Assembly (NCBI GenBank): GCA_965225915.1
Contig: OZ245326.1
Location: 2,914,001-2,978,000 of the forward strand
Length of the DNA stretch: 64,000 bases
DNA from: JAAXHH01 sp965225915
GTDB taxonomy: Bacteria; JAAXHH01
Direction of reading: 5' to 3'
Shown here one piece after another: positions 1 through 7,769 of this stretch. Below the pieces are notes generated by a model. That model was not told where the DNA came from and searched no databases. It saw nothing but the letters and a program-made list of their open reading frames with translations. Numbering within the stretch: position 1 is the first letter of the stretch; the number at the start of each line of letters is the position of its first letter. Position numbers and translations under genes: made by a program.

Positions 1-219
1 CACGGGCCAGCCGGCGAGTTCACGGCGTACCGTGTTCGCCTGGTGGCCGACAATGACGATGATCCGGCGTGAGCCGAGCGCGCGGGCGGTATCGAGCACA
101 TAGTGAATCATCGGCCTGCCGTTCAACCTGTGCAGCACCTTGGCCAGGTCGGAATGCATCCGGTTGCCCTTTCCTGCAGCCATGATCACCGTGATCAGGT
201 CGCTGTTCTTCGCTTCCAT
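1..219 (-). CDS. glmU: GlmU-type nucleotidyltransferase, N-terminal part (cut by window edge)
   Basis: Only the first 73 codons are inside the window. The visible protein begins with the nucleotide-binding loop of sugar-1-phosphate nucleotidyltransferases (VIMAAGKGNRM), followed by SDLAKVLHRLNGRPMI and a VGHQAN segment. This order matches GlmU, which makes UDP-GlcNAc for cell-wall precursors. Whether the C-terminal acetyltransferase half is present cannot be seen, so a single-domain pyrophosphorylase is possible. The ATG lies inside the end of folK (25 bp overlap), so the two genes are probably translationally coupled. Confidence 0.8.
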   Translation of the reverse strand, partial: MEAKNSDLITVIMAAGKGNRMHSDLAKVLHRLNGRPMIHYVLDTARALGSRRIIVIVGHQANTVRRELAGWPV

Positions 220-725
220 GGGATCTCCGGTTGCGGGCCGGCAAGGTAACGGACGAGATGGTCCGTCGGATTAAGATCTTCCAGCAGTTCCAATACGGTT
301 CGCCCGTGTACCGGATGAACCAGGGTCGGGTGGATCTCCGCCAGGGGAACGAGAACGAAGGCTCGATCGGCCATGGCGGGGTGGGGAAGGGCAAGGCCGG
401 GAAGATCGAGTACCAGATCGTCGTAAAGCAGAAGGTCGAGATCGATTTCGCGGGGTCCGTTTTTCCACGTCGTGGACCGTCCCAGGCGCCGTTCGACTCC
501 TTTTAATGCATCCAGCAGGCGCATGGGCGCCAAGGTGGTCTCGAGGAGGACTGCGCCGTTGACGAAGTCTGCCTGGATGGCGTAGCCTACCGGCCGCGTT
601 TCATACCATGCCGAGCCTTTGACGATCCGGATCTCCGGATGATTCGTCAGCTCCTGGACCGCCTTGCGGCACCACGCGATCCGATCTCCGATGTTGCTGC
701 CCAGCCCCAAAGCGACTGACGCCAT
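195..725 (-). CDS. folK: 2-amino-4-hydroxy-6-hydroxymethyldihydropteridine pyrophosphokinase
   Basis: HPPK transfers pyrophosphate from ATP to 6-hydroxymethyl-dihydropterin in folate synthesis. The 176-residue protein starts MASVALGLGSNIGDR, the classical N-terminal HPPK pattern. It also carries the signature W-K-N-GPREIDLDLLLYDD, with the two metal-binding aspartates, and LPHPAMADRAFVLVPLAEI. The reading frame stays open further upstream, but the ATG at 725 is chosen because homology starts there and it lies 8 bp after folB. The gene overlaps the start of glmU and follows folB, so it is the second folate step of the same operon. Confidence 0.95.
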   Translation of the reverse strand: MASVALGLGSNIGDRIAWCRKAVQELTNHPEIRIVKGSAWYETRPVGYAIQADFVNGAVLLETTLAPMRLLDALKGVERRLGRSTTWKNGPREIDLDLLLYDDLVLDLPGLALPHPAMADRAFVLVPLAEIHPTLVHPVHGRTVLELLEDLNPTDHLVRYLAGPQPEIPWKRRTAT

Positions 726-733
726 TTCACACC

Positions 734-1120
734 CTACCGGCCTGAACTTCCCGTCTCCCTGCTCCTTTTCAACTCGACCTCGACTACGCCTGAGCGCAGG
801 GCTCTTGCCACGCGGGGTTTCCGCACTCGGACCACGACCTGTTCCACCTGGGGATAGGACGAGAGCAGTGCGTCCGCCACGCGGCCGGCGACGCGCTCCA
901 GCAGCCGGCACGGTTCGCCGCCGAGGATCCGCCCCACACTCAGACATACTTCCGCGTAATCGACGGTGTCCGCCAGGCTGTCCGTACGGGAAGCCTCCGA
1001 CAGGTCCAGACGCAGTGCGATATCTGCTTCGAATACCTGCCCGTTCGTCCGTTCCCGGTTAGTCACGCCATGATGACCAAAGGCGCGAATATCCCGCACG
1101 CTGATCCAGTCTTCGGGCAT
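734..1120 (-). CDS. folB: Dihydroneopterin aldolase
   Basis: FolB cleaves 7,8-dihydroneopterin to 6-hydroxymethyl-dihydropterin and glycolaldehyde, the step before FolK. The 128-residue protein is full length for the family. It opens with WISVRDIRAFGHHGVTNRER, containing the conserved IxGxHGV-like segment. It continues with D-Y-A-E-V and LLERVAGRVADALL (conserved Leu-Leu-Glu active-site region), then the VVVRVRKP strand. It sits 8 bp upstream of folK and 13 bp after the aminotransferase-like gene, all on the minus strand, which indicates a folate operon. Confidence 0.93.
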   Translation of the reverse strand: MPEDWISVRDIRAFGHHGVTNRERTNGQVFEADIALRLDLSEASRTDSLADTVDYAEVCLSVGRILGGEPCRLLERVAGRVADALLSSYPQVEQVVVRVRKPRVARALRSGVVEVELKRSRETGSSGR

Positions 1121-1133
1121 GGTGATGATCCGT

Positions 1134-2372
1134 TCAGGCGAGGCTGACTGCAGGGAACGCCCGCTTGCGTAACCGGAAGCGGGACATCTGCCGGTCCATC
1201 CGTTCCAGCACGGTCTGTATCTGCGACTCGGTACAGTTGAAGGCCATTCGGACGTATCCTTCGCCGTATTCGCCCAGGTACACGCCGGGCACTACAAACA
1301 CGCCCGCCTTGCGCAGCAGTATACTGAATCGAACGGAGGTATAGCGGGGCGGTACGGGAAGCCACACGTACGGACCGCCTTTGGGAATGCTCGGGTTCCA
1401 GCCGAGGTTTCGCAATCCCGAGACCATCAGGTCCCGCCGCAGCTGGTATTTCGAAGTCACTTCTTCTACGTGCTGGTTTAATTCCGGAAACACCGTGGCC
1501 GCTGCAGCCTGAAGTCCGGGGAGCATCGGGGCGTGCATATGGGTGGTCAACTGCGCCATTGCGGCCAGAGCGGACGGATTGCCGACCGCTACGCTCAGAT
1601 CGCGGAACACGCCTCCGGGCAGCACGGAAAGGGAGAACAACTCGATGCCCAGGTTCATCGCGCCTGGGGTCTGCAGCAGGCTGGGTGCTTCGATCCCGTC
1701 ATAGGTCAGAAAGTGCTGGGTAGCGTCGTGGCAGACGATGATATTATGCCTGCGTGCGAAATCGACGAGTTCCCGAAAGAAAGAATGGTCCGCCACGGTC
1801 CCGGTGGGGTCGTTCGGATAACCGAGGTACATCAGTTTGGCCTGCCCGGCGACACGGGGGTCTATCTGCTTCAGGTTGGGCAGGAAATCGTTTCGGCCGT
1901 GCAGGGGATAGGAATGGACCTGGCCGTTCGCCAGCACGGTGCTGGTTCTGTACGCCGGGTGTGAAGGGTCGGGGATCAGCACGGTTTCCCCGGGATTTAC
2001 CAGCGCCATGGCCACGCTGGCCGGTCCGGTTGCAGCGCCCGCGAAGGGAAGGACGTGCACGGCCGGATCGATCTCCACGTCGAATCGGTACGCGAACCAG
2101 TTGCTGAATACCCTTCGGAACTCCGCGGCGGCAAGCCGTCCCGCTTCGACCGGGTCGCCCGGACCATGCGGACTGTCCGGAGCCGCCATGGTGCTGAAAA
2201 TCCGTTCGATGATTTCCTGCTGGATGGGGTTATCGACCGAGCCCGTAGTCAGGTCGATGGGCTCGATTCCCCTGGCGGCCAGCCGTCTCAGGTATCGCGA
2301 CATTTCCAGGGGTCGGTTCAGCGGCACCTGGTGCAGTCGTTCCGCGCGTTCTATAACCACCGGGTTTCTCAT
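1134..2372 (-). CDS. Class I/II aminotransferase-fold protein lacking the PLP lysine
   Basis: The 412-residue protein aligns over its length with fold-type I aminotransferases, closest by eye to the LL-diaminopimelate aminotransferase group. The NPT loop (YPNDPTG, Asn187), the cofactor aspartate (CHDAT, Asp216) and the C-terminal carboxylate-binding arginine (YVRMAFN) are present. However, the Schiff-base lysine of the SLSK motif is Val250: the protein reads FSLSVLPGG, codon GTG at 1623-1625. The cofactor tyrosine after Asp216 is also gone (Gln219). It therefore cannot form the usual internal aldimine at that site. It may be non-catalytic, regulatory, or use another chemistry. A good GGAG precedes the ATG. 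It is the first gene of the run leading into folB and folK; its own substrate is unknown. Confidence 0.85.
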   Translation of the reverse strand: MRNPVVIERAERLHQVPLNRPLEMSRYLRRLAARGIEPIDLTTGSVDNPIQQEIIERIFSTMAAPDSPHGPGDPVEAGRLAAAEFRRVFSNWFAYRFDVEIDPAVHVLPFAGAATGPASVAMALVNPGETVLIPDPSHPAYRTSTVLANGQVHSYPLHGRNDFLPNLKQIDPRVAGQAKLMYLGYPNDPTGTVADHSFFRELVDFARRHNIIVCHDATQHFLTYDGIEAPSLLQTPGAMNLGIELFSLSVLPGGVFRDLSVAVGNPSALAAMAQLTTHMHAPMLPGLQAAAATVFPELNQHVEEVTSKYQLRRDLMVSGLRNLGWNPSIPKGGPYVWLPVPPRYTSVRFSILLRKAGVFVVPGVYLGEYGEGYVRMAFNCTESQIQTVLERMDRQMSRFRLRKRAFPAVSLA

Positions 2373-2454
2373 GGTCGCTCCGTGTCCCTGGCAATAATCC
2401 CGAACAGCCGCTGATCTACCGGGAAATATAGAAGCAGGGTATGGCCGTTAGCAA

Positions 2455-2488
2455 GAAAAAACCCCCGATGACGCCACCGGGGGTTTTC
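2455..2488 (-). terminator. Rho-independent terminator of groEL
   Basis: An inverted repeat with arms AAAACCCCCG and CGGGGGTTTT encloses a 10-nt loop. On the minus strand it ends in GGGGGTTTTTTC, a GC stem followed by a T run. It lies about 27 bp beyond the groEL stop and before the next minus-strand gene, so it separates the two transcription units. Confidence 0.9.
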
Positions 2489-2514
2489 TGGTATCGGCTA
2501 TAGACCGGTTACCT

Positions 2515-4137
2515 TTAATACATGCCGCCGCCATGGGGCATGGCCGGAGGCGGGGTGTCTTCCGGGAGTTCCGCCACCAGCGCCTCGGTGGTGATCAGCA
2601 GACCGGCGATGCTCGCGGCGTGCTGCAGCGCGACTCGGGAAACCTTGGCCGGCTCGATCACGCCCGTAGCGGACATGTCACCGTAAGTGTCCGTCTCGAA
2701 GTTGTAACCGTAACCGCCCTCGTTTTCCCGGATCTTCTGAAGGATGATGGAACCTTCCAGGCCGGCGTTTTCCGCCAACTGCCGCACGGGCGCCTCGAGC
2801 GCCTTGCGCACGATACTGGCGCCAACCGCTTCGTCGCCTTCCATACCCAGGTCCTTGTCCAGCGAGGAGAGCGCGCGGATGAACGTGACTCCGCCGCCCG
2901 GCACGACCCCTTCCTCGATGGCCGCCTTGGCATTGTTGAGGGCGTCCTCGACACGGGCCTTCTTTTCCTTCATCTCCGTTTCCGTTGCGGCGCCCACGTT
3001 GATAACCGCCACGCCGCCCGCCAGTTTGGCCAGGCGTTCCTGCAACTTCTCGCGGTCGTAATCGGAGGTGGTTTCCTCGATCTGGGCGCGGATCTGGTTG
3101 ATGCGTCCCTGGATCGCGTCGGTGCCGCCGGCGCCTTCGACGATCGTCGTGTTGTCCTTGTCGATATTGATACGCTTGGCCGATCCGAGGTCGCCGACGG
3201 TCACGTTTTCCAGTTTGAAACCGGCGTCTTCGGAAATGACCGTTCCACCCGTCAGAATCGAGATATCCTCGAGCATGGCCTTGCGGCGATCGCCGAATCC
3301 AGGCGCCTTGACCGCGGCGACCTTCAAGGTTCCACGGAGCTTGTTGACCACCAGGAGGGCAAGGGCTTCACCCTCAATGTCCTCGGCGATGATCAGCAGC
3401 GGAGACCCGCTCTGGGCGATCTTTTCGACGACGGGGTAGATATCCTTGACGGCGCTGATCTTCTTGTCGTGAATCAGGATCTTGGTGTCTTCGAGCACCG
3501 CTTCCATGGACCCGGAGTCGGTGACAAAATAAGGCGAGAGGTAACCACGGTCGAACTGCATGCCTTCTACAACGTCGAGGAAGGTTTCCATGCTCTTGGC
3601 CTCTTCGACCGTGATGACACCGTCCTTGCCGACTTTCTCCATCGCGTCCGCAATCAGGTCGCCTATGGTCGAGTCGCCATGGGCGGATACCGTTGCTGTT
3701 TCGGCGATTTCCTTCCGGCCTTCCACGCCCTTTGACATGTCCACGATCGCATTTACCACTTCGGATACGGCTTTATCGATGCCCCTCTTGAGATCCATGG
3801 GATTGGCGCCGGCAGTCACGTTCCTGAGCCCTTCCGCGAAAATCGCCTGGGCCAGTACGGTCGCCGTCGTGGTCCCGTCACCGGCCACGTCGCTGGTCGT
3901 GGACGCCGCTTCCTTGATCATCTGCGCGCCCATGTTTTCGTAATTGTCCTCTAACTCGATCTCCTTGGCCACCGTAACACCGTCCAGCGTGAAGGTGGGT
4001 GAACCGAATTTCTTGTCGAGCACGACGCATCGACCCTTAGGACCCATGGTGACACGAACCGCGTCCGACAGGGCGTCCACACCTCTTTTGAGCGCCTGTC
4101 GGGCTTCTGCGTCGAACGAAAGTTGTTTTGCTGCCAC
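2515..4137 (-). CDS. groEL: 60-kDa chaperonin GroEL
   Basis: The 540-residue protein is the ATP-driven folding chamber subunit. It shows the N-terminal MGPKGR segment, the nucleotide-binding GDGTTTATVLA motif, GFGDRRKAMLEDI, the AAVEEG-equivalent AAIEEGVVPGGG and a C-terminal GGGMY tail close to the usual GGM repeat. The start is GTG at 4137, preceded by an AGGGGGA ribosome-binding site. groES is not next to it; only the biotin ligase gene lies upstream. Expression should be heat-shock controlled through the CIRCE element about 125 bp upstream, and the gene has its own terminator, so it is a monocistronic unit. Confidence 0.98.
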   Translation of the reverse strand: MAAKQLSFDAEARQALKRGVDALSDAVRVTMGPKGRCVVLDKKFGSPTFTLDGVTVAKEIELEDNYENMGAQMIKEAASTTSDVAGDGTTTATVLAQAIFAEGLRNVTAGANPMDLKRGIDKAVSEVVNAIVDMSKGVEGRKEIAETATVSAHGDSTIGDLIADAMEKVGKDGVITVEEAKSMETFLDVVEGMQFDRGYLSPYFVTDSGSMEAVLEDTKILIHDKKISAVKDIYPVVEKIAQSGSPLLIIAEDIEGEALALLVVNKLRGTLKVAAVKAPGFGDRRKAMLEDISILTGGTVISEDAGFKLENVTVGDLGSAKRINIDKDNTTIVEGAGGTDAIQGRINQIRAQIEETTSDYDREKLQERLAKLAGGVAVINVGAATETEMKEKKARVEDALNNAKAAIEEGVVPGGGVTFIRALSSLDKDLGMEGDEAVGASIVRKALEAPVRQLAENAGLEGSIILQKIRENEGGYGYNFETDTYGDMSATGVIEPAKVSRVALQHAASIAGLLITTEALVAELPEDTPPPAMPHGGGMY

Positions 4138-4262
4138 TTCTACTTCCCCCTATGATTGCCCGGTTATTGTCCAGGCGTTACTGGTCACGGCGAACAGGAC
4201 GTCCTGATTCGCACTCTTTGGTCACCTAAATGCTTTAAATCCAACGAGTACCACGTTCATGT

Positions 4263-4289
4263 TTAGCACTCAAACGTCTAGAGTGCTAA
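4263..4289 (-). promoter_or_regulatory. CIRCE operator (HrcA-binding site)
   Basis: A perfect inverted repeat TTAGCACTC-N9-GAGTGCTAA lies upstream of groEL. Both arms match the CIRCE consensus exactly. CIRCE is the binding site of the HrcA repressor, which is released on heat shock. It overlaps the predicted -10 box, as expected for a repressor operator. No hrcA gene lies in the window. Confidence 0.97.
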
Positions 4290-4316
4290 TTTACGAAAGA
4301 GGATCGCGGAAAGCAA
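4288..4316 (-). promoter_or_regulatory. Predicted sigma70-type promoter of groEL
   Basis: On the minus strand TTGCTT (4311-4316) is followed after 17 bp by TAAATT (4288-4293). The -10 box runs into the first CIRCE arm. The spacing and overlap with the operator support vegetative-sigma transcription repressed by HrcA. The resulting leader would be roughly 140 nt. Confidence 0.65.
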
Positions 4317-4363
4317 GTTTTTTTTGTTTGGCGTGGTGCTCGACAGTGTGACGCAATGAGGTG

Positions 4364-5197
4364 TTATCGATCGGATCGGAGCCGGATGGAGCCGGACCGG
4401 ATGACGATGGGGCCGTGGTCTTCTGTTTCGAGCACCAGGCCGCCTTCTTCATCGATACGGGAAAGGCGGCCGATGGCGCCAGCGGGGCTTTCGGTAGTGA
4501 CTATCCGGCCGCGCCACGCCAATCTGGAATCGACCTCGGCAAGAAGAGGCGCGGGTCCGGATTCGAGGTAGTCCCGGTAGGCGGATTCAAAAGACGCTGC
4601 GATGGCCAGGAACAAGTCCTGGCGCGATACCGGACCACCCGATTCGATGCGGAGCGACGTGGCGGAATCGCCAATCTCGGCCGGGAACATTTCCTCCGTG
4701 TGATTTACGTTGATACCCATGCCCACCACGATGACGGGTCCGTCCGTGGATATGTCCCGGGACTCGGCCAGTATGCCGGCGACCTTGCGGTTTCGAATGA
4801 ACAGGTCATTCGGCCACTTTATCTTAACGTCTACCTCGGCGGCCGCTTCCAAAGAACGCGCGACGGCCCCGGCCGCGCAAAGTGTGAGCGGAGGGGTCCG
4901 TGCTACGGGCAGATGCGGCCGCAGCAGGAAGGAAGTCCATATGCCACATCCCGGCGGAGAAAACCACCCGCAACCGCGGCGTCCCCTGCCGGCTGTCTGC
5001 TCATCGGCCAGACAGACGGCCCCGTCCGGTGCGCCGCGTTCGGCCATGTCCAGGATCACGTCGTTGGTGGACGTCACGCGTTCACTGTATTCAAGTACAC
5101 GGCCGAAATAGCCCGACGACAGCCTCGCGCGTAACCGGTCCGGGTCGTAGTGGTCCTGGAATCCGTCGAACCAATCGGCCTTGTCTTGATGTTTCAT
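4364..5197 (-). CDS. birA: Biotin-[acetyl-CoA-carboxylase] ligase, class I
   Basis: This enzyme activates biotin with ATP and attaches it to the carrier lysine of biotin-dependent carboxylases. The 277-residue protein carries STNDV near residue 45, the biotinyl-AMP loop GRGRRGCGW, KWPNDL, KVAGILAE and VVGMGINVNH, all ligase signatures. There is no N-terminal winged-helix domain, so it is a class I ligase and not a biotin repressor. It is the last gene of a minus-strand cofactor run (CCA-polymerase family, nnr, nadC, birA), 79 bp after nadC. Confidence 0.95.
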   Translation of the reverse strand: MKHQDKADWFDGFQDHYDPDRLRARLSSGYFGRVLEYSERVTSTNDVILDMAERGAPDGAVCLADEQTAGRGRRGCGWFSPPGCGIWTSFLLRPHLPVARTPPLTLCAAGAVARSLEAAAEVDVKIKWPNDLFIRNRKVAGILAESRDISTDGPVIVVGMGINVNHTEEMFPAEIGDSATSLRIESGGPVSRQDLFLAIAASFESAYRDYLESGPAPLLAEVDSRLAWRGRIVTTESPAGAIGRLSRIDEEGGLVLETEDHGPIVIRSGSIRLRSDR

Positions 5198-5276
5198 AGT
5201 TGTTCCGGATCGGATTGGACGCTGGGTCGAATGTCAGGGATTGTGGCGGACCGCCTCCATCCCTATAGCGCCTGAT

Positions 5277-6155
5277 TCACGCGGACGTATCGAAATTCAG
5301 GCTGATATCGAGCGCGGGCGCGGAATGGGTAAGAGCGCCGATGGAAATGACGTCGACGCCGGTCTCCGCGACCGTCCCCAGCCGGTCCAGGGTGATCGTT
5401 CCCGACGCCTCGATCACGATGGGCCGGTCTCCTGGAGAACCAGCGCGTATGTGCTGGACCGCCGTCCGCATCTGGTCATCGCCCATATTGTCCAGCATGA
5501 TCCAGTCCGCCCCGTTGCGCACCGCCTCCGCGACCTGGACCAGGTCGCTGGTCTCCACCTCGATGGCGACCCGCTTGCCGGATTTCTCCATGTTCGATCT
5601 GCACAGGTGACAAGCGGCGTCCACGCCCCCCGCGGCGGCGATGTGATTGTCCTTGATCAGCACCATGTCGTAGAGACCGAAGCGGTGATTGCCACCGCCG
5701 CCGTGCAGTACGGCCCGTTTTTCCAGCACGCGGAGACCGGGTGTCGTCTTGCGTGTATCGACGATCCGGGTGTTGGTGTCCCCTACGGCGTCCGCGTATC
5801 GCCGGGTCATCGAAGCGATACCGGAAAGGTGTCGCAGGAAATTGAGCGCGGTGCGTTCACCGGTAAGCACCGACCGCGCAGCGCCCCTTACTTCCGCGAT
5901 GGGTTGACCGAGCTCTACCCCATCGCCATCGGTAAGGAAAGCCTGGAATTCAAGGTCGGGATCGACCCCTCGGTACGCGAGGTACGCCGGGTAGAGACCC
6001 GAAACGATGCCCGGCTGCCTGGCCTCGAATCGGGCGTGTGCGAAGGCATCCGAAGCAATCGTCCACTCGGTGGTGATGTCGCCGTCTCCCACGTCTTCGC
6101 GCAAGGCCCGGCCCACGATCACTTCAAGCGCCTCTCGGTCAAACGTCGTGTCCAC
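5277..6155 (-). CDS. nadC: Nicotinate-nucleotide pyrophosphorylase (carboxylating)
   Basis: NadC converts quinolinate and PRPP to nicotinate mononucleotide in de novo NAD synthesis. The 292-residue protein has the family's REDVGDGDITTE N-terminus, ERTALNFLRHLSGIAS, DTRKTTPGLRVLEK (PRPP and quinolinate binding), GGGGNHRFGLYDMVLIKDNH, IEVE and MLDNM. The C-terminus contains EASGTITLDRL and GVDVISIGALTHS. The start is GTG at 6155, with AGGG just upstream. It begins 15 bp after nnr, so NAD synthesis and NAD(P)HX repair are co-transcribed. Confidence 0.97.
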   Translation of the reverse strand: MDTTFDREALEVIVGRALREDVGDGDITTEWTIASDAFAHARFEARQPGIVSGLYPAYLAYRGVDPDLEFQAFLTDGDGVELGQPIAEVRGAARSVLTGERTALNFLRHLSGIASMTRRYADAVGDTNTRIVDTRKTTPGLRVLEKRAVLHGGGGNHRFGLYDMVLIKDNHIAAAGGVDAACHLCRSNMEKSGKRVAIEVETSDLVQVAEAVRNGADWIMLDNMGDDQMRTAVQHIRAGSPGDRPIVIEASGTITLDRLGTVAETGVDVISIGALTHSAPALDISLNFDTSA

Positions 6156-6170
6156 GGCACCCTTCCTTTT

Positions 6171-7769
6171 TCAAGGTGAAACCTGCGCTTCGGACGTTCT
6201 CAAAAACGCTCCGGGTAGATGGACTGTGAGATCGCCGGCCACCAGGCTGTGCGGACCCATGACCTCCGCGCCGAGATCACCGGCCAGACCGTGGAGATAG
6301 ACCCCAAGGCGGGCTGCGTCCCACGAGCCTAGTCCCTGTCCGAGCAGGGCGGCGATGATTCCGGTGAGCACGTCCCCCGATCCGGCGGTGGCCATACCCG
6401 GGTTCCCCGTTGGATTCACGGATACCCGTCCACAGGGGGAAGCCACGAGCGTGGCGGCGCCCTTCAGGACCAAGGTCACTTTCAGGGATAAGGCGGTTTG
6501 CCTCGCGGCCTCGATACGGTGGTTTTCGATTTCCTCCACGGGTATGCCTGTCAACCGGGACAATTCGAATACATGGGGTGTCATGATGATTTCAGGTTGT
6601 ACTTCAGCCAGGTCGCCGCCGTGACCGGAGAAGGCGTTTACGCCGTCCGCGTCGATGACTACAGGTCTCTCGCTGTTCGATACGACCCGCCTTACCAAGG
6701 CCGTAGTTTCTTCATGTCTCGTGAGACCCGGACCGATAGCCAGCACGTCCGCCCAGGACAGCAGTGATTCGATGTCGGGCGCGGCCGCGAGGGACAGGGT
6801 CCCTTCGGCTGTTTCCGGCAGGCTGCGAAGCATCACTTCCGTGTGTTTGGCCGTCAGGGCGCCCATGAGGCTCACGGGCGATCCGAGCATGACCATACCC
6901 GCTCCGCTGCGCAGTGCGGCGCGGGAAGCCAGCGTGGCGGCACCCGCCATGCCGGCTGAACCCGCGACAACAGCGACACGGCCCCGGCTCCCCTTGTGAT
7001 CGCCGGGCATATACGCCGGAATCAAGCCGGCCATCTCGTTCCGCTCCGGCATGGCGAGGTATAACTGTTCCGCTTCAATGACCTCGTCGGGAAACCCTAT
7101 GTCCGCAACCTCCACACTGCCGCTCCAGGCCCTGCCGGGATAGGTCGCCATATCGACTTTCATCAGGCCGATCGCCAGGGTGTGGTCTGCCCGGACGCAC
7201 GTCCAGTCCTCGCTGGAACGGGACTGCGGATACCCGCACTCAGGCGCCAGACCCGACGGGATATCGATGGACAAAACGGGGGAAGGGCAACGGTTGATCT
7301 CGGCGATAGCCGGTCCGTACGGGTCACGGGGCGGTCCGCTCAGTCCGGTGCCGAGGAGCGCGTCGATGATCAGCGCCGGGGAGCGATCAGGCAACCTGAG
7401 CGGAACGTCTACCAGGAAGGCCGGTGACAGGCCGGCCTCCTCGAGCCGGTCCAGGTGCCGTGCGGCATCTCCGGACACGGCCGGTCTGCCGGACAGCACG
7501 AAACAACCTACCGAAGCGCCCCATTGGTGGAGATACCGGGCTGCCACGAATCCATCACCCCCGTTATTCCCCTTGCCGCACACCACTGCGATCGTCCTGC
7601 CGACCACGCCGCCCAGCAACCGCTGCGCGGTTTCGGCGACCCGGCAGCCCGCCCTTTCCATGAGCTCGAAGCCGGACAGGCCGTGGCCATCGATGGTTCG
7701 GCAGTCGATCGACCGCATTTGAAGGGTGGTGCAAAGTCTCACGATCGCATTCCTCGGACCGGACCTCAC
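6171..7769 (-). CDS. nnr: Bifunctional NAD(P)H-hydrate epimerase/dehydratase
   Basis: This enzyme repairs hydrated NADH and NADPH. The first ~220 residues are the epimerase (YjeF N-terminal) domain, with the MERAG helix, VVCGKGNNGGDGFVAARYL and DALLGTGLSGPPR. The rest is the ATP/ADP-dependent dehydratase: GSRGRVAVVAGSAGMAGAATLA, VLAIGPGL, VIDADGVNAF, TPHVFELSRLTG and the nucleotide site NPGMATAGSGDVLTG. The GTG at 7769 overlaps the stop of the upstream gene. A second GTG at 7742, just before the conserved RLCTTLQMRSID, is an equally credible start. Length (about 530) is normal for the fused form. Confidence 0.95.
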   Translation of the reverse strand: MRSGPRNAIVRLCTTLQMRSIDCRTIDGHGLSGFELMERAGCRVAETAQRLLGGVVGRTIAVVCGKGNNGGDGFVAARYLHQWGASVGCFVLSGRPAVSGDAARHLDRLEEAGLSPAFLVDVPLRLPDRSPALIIDALLGTGLSGPPRDPYGPAIAEINRCPSPVLSIDIPSGLAPECGYPQSRSSEDWTCVRADHTLAIGLMKVDMATYPGRAWSGSVEVADIGFPDEVIEAEQLYLAMPERNEMAGLIPAYMPGDHKGSRGRVAVVAGSAGMAGAATLASRAALRSGAGMVMLGSPVSLMGALTAKHTEVMLRSLPETAEGTLSLAAAPDIESLLSWADVLAIGPGLTRHEETTALVRRVVSNSERPVVIDADGVNAFSGHGGDLAEVQPEIIMTPHVFELSRLTGIPVEEIENHRIEAARQTALSLKVTLVLKGAATLVASPCGRVSVNPTGNPGMATAGSGDVLTGIIAALLGQGLGSWDAARLGVYLHGLAGDLGAEVMGPHSLVAGDLTVHLPGAFLRTSEAQVSP

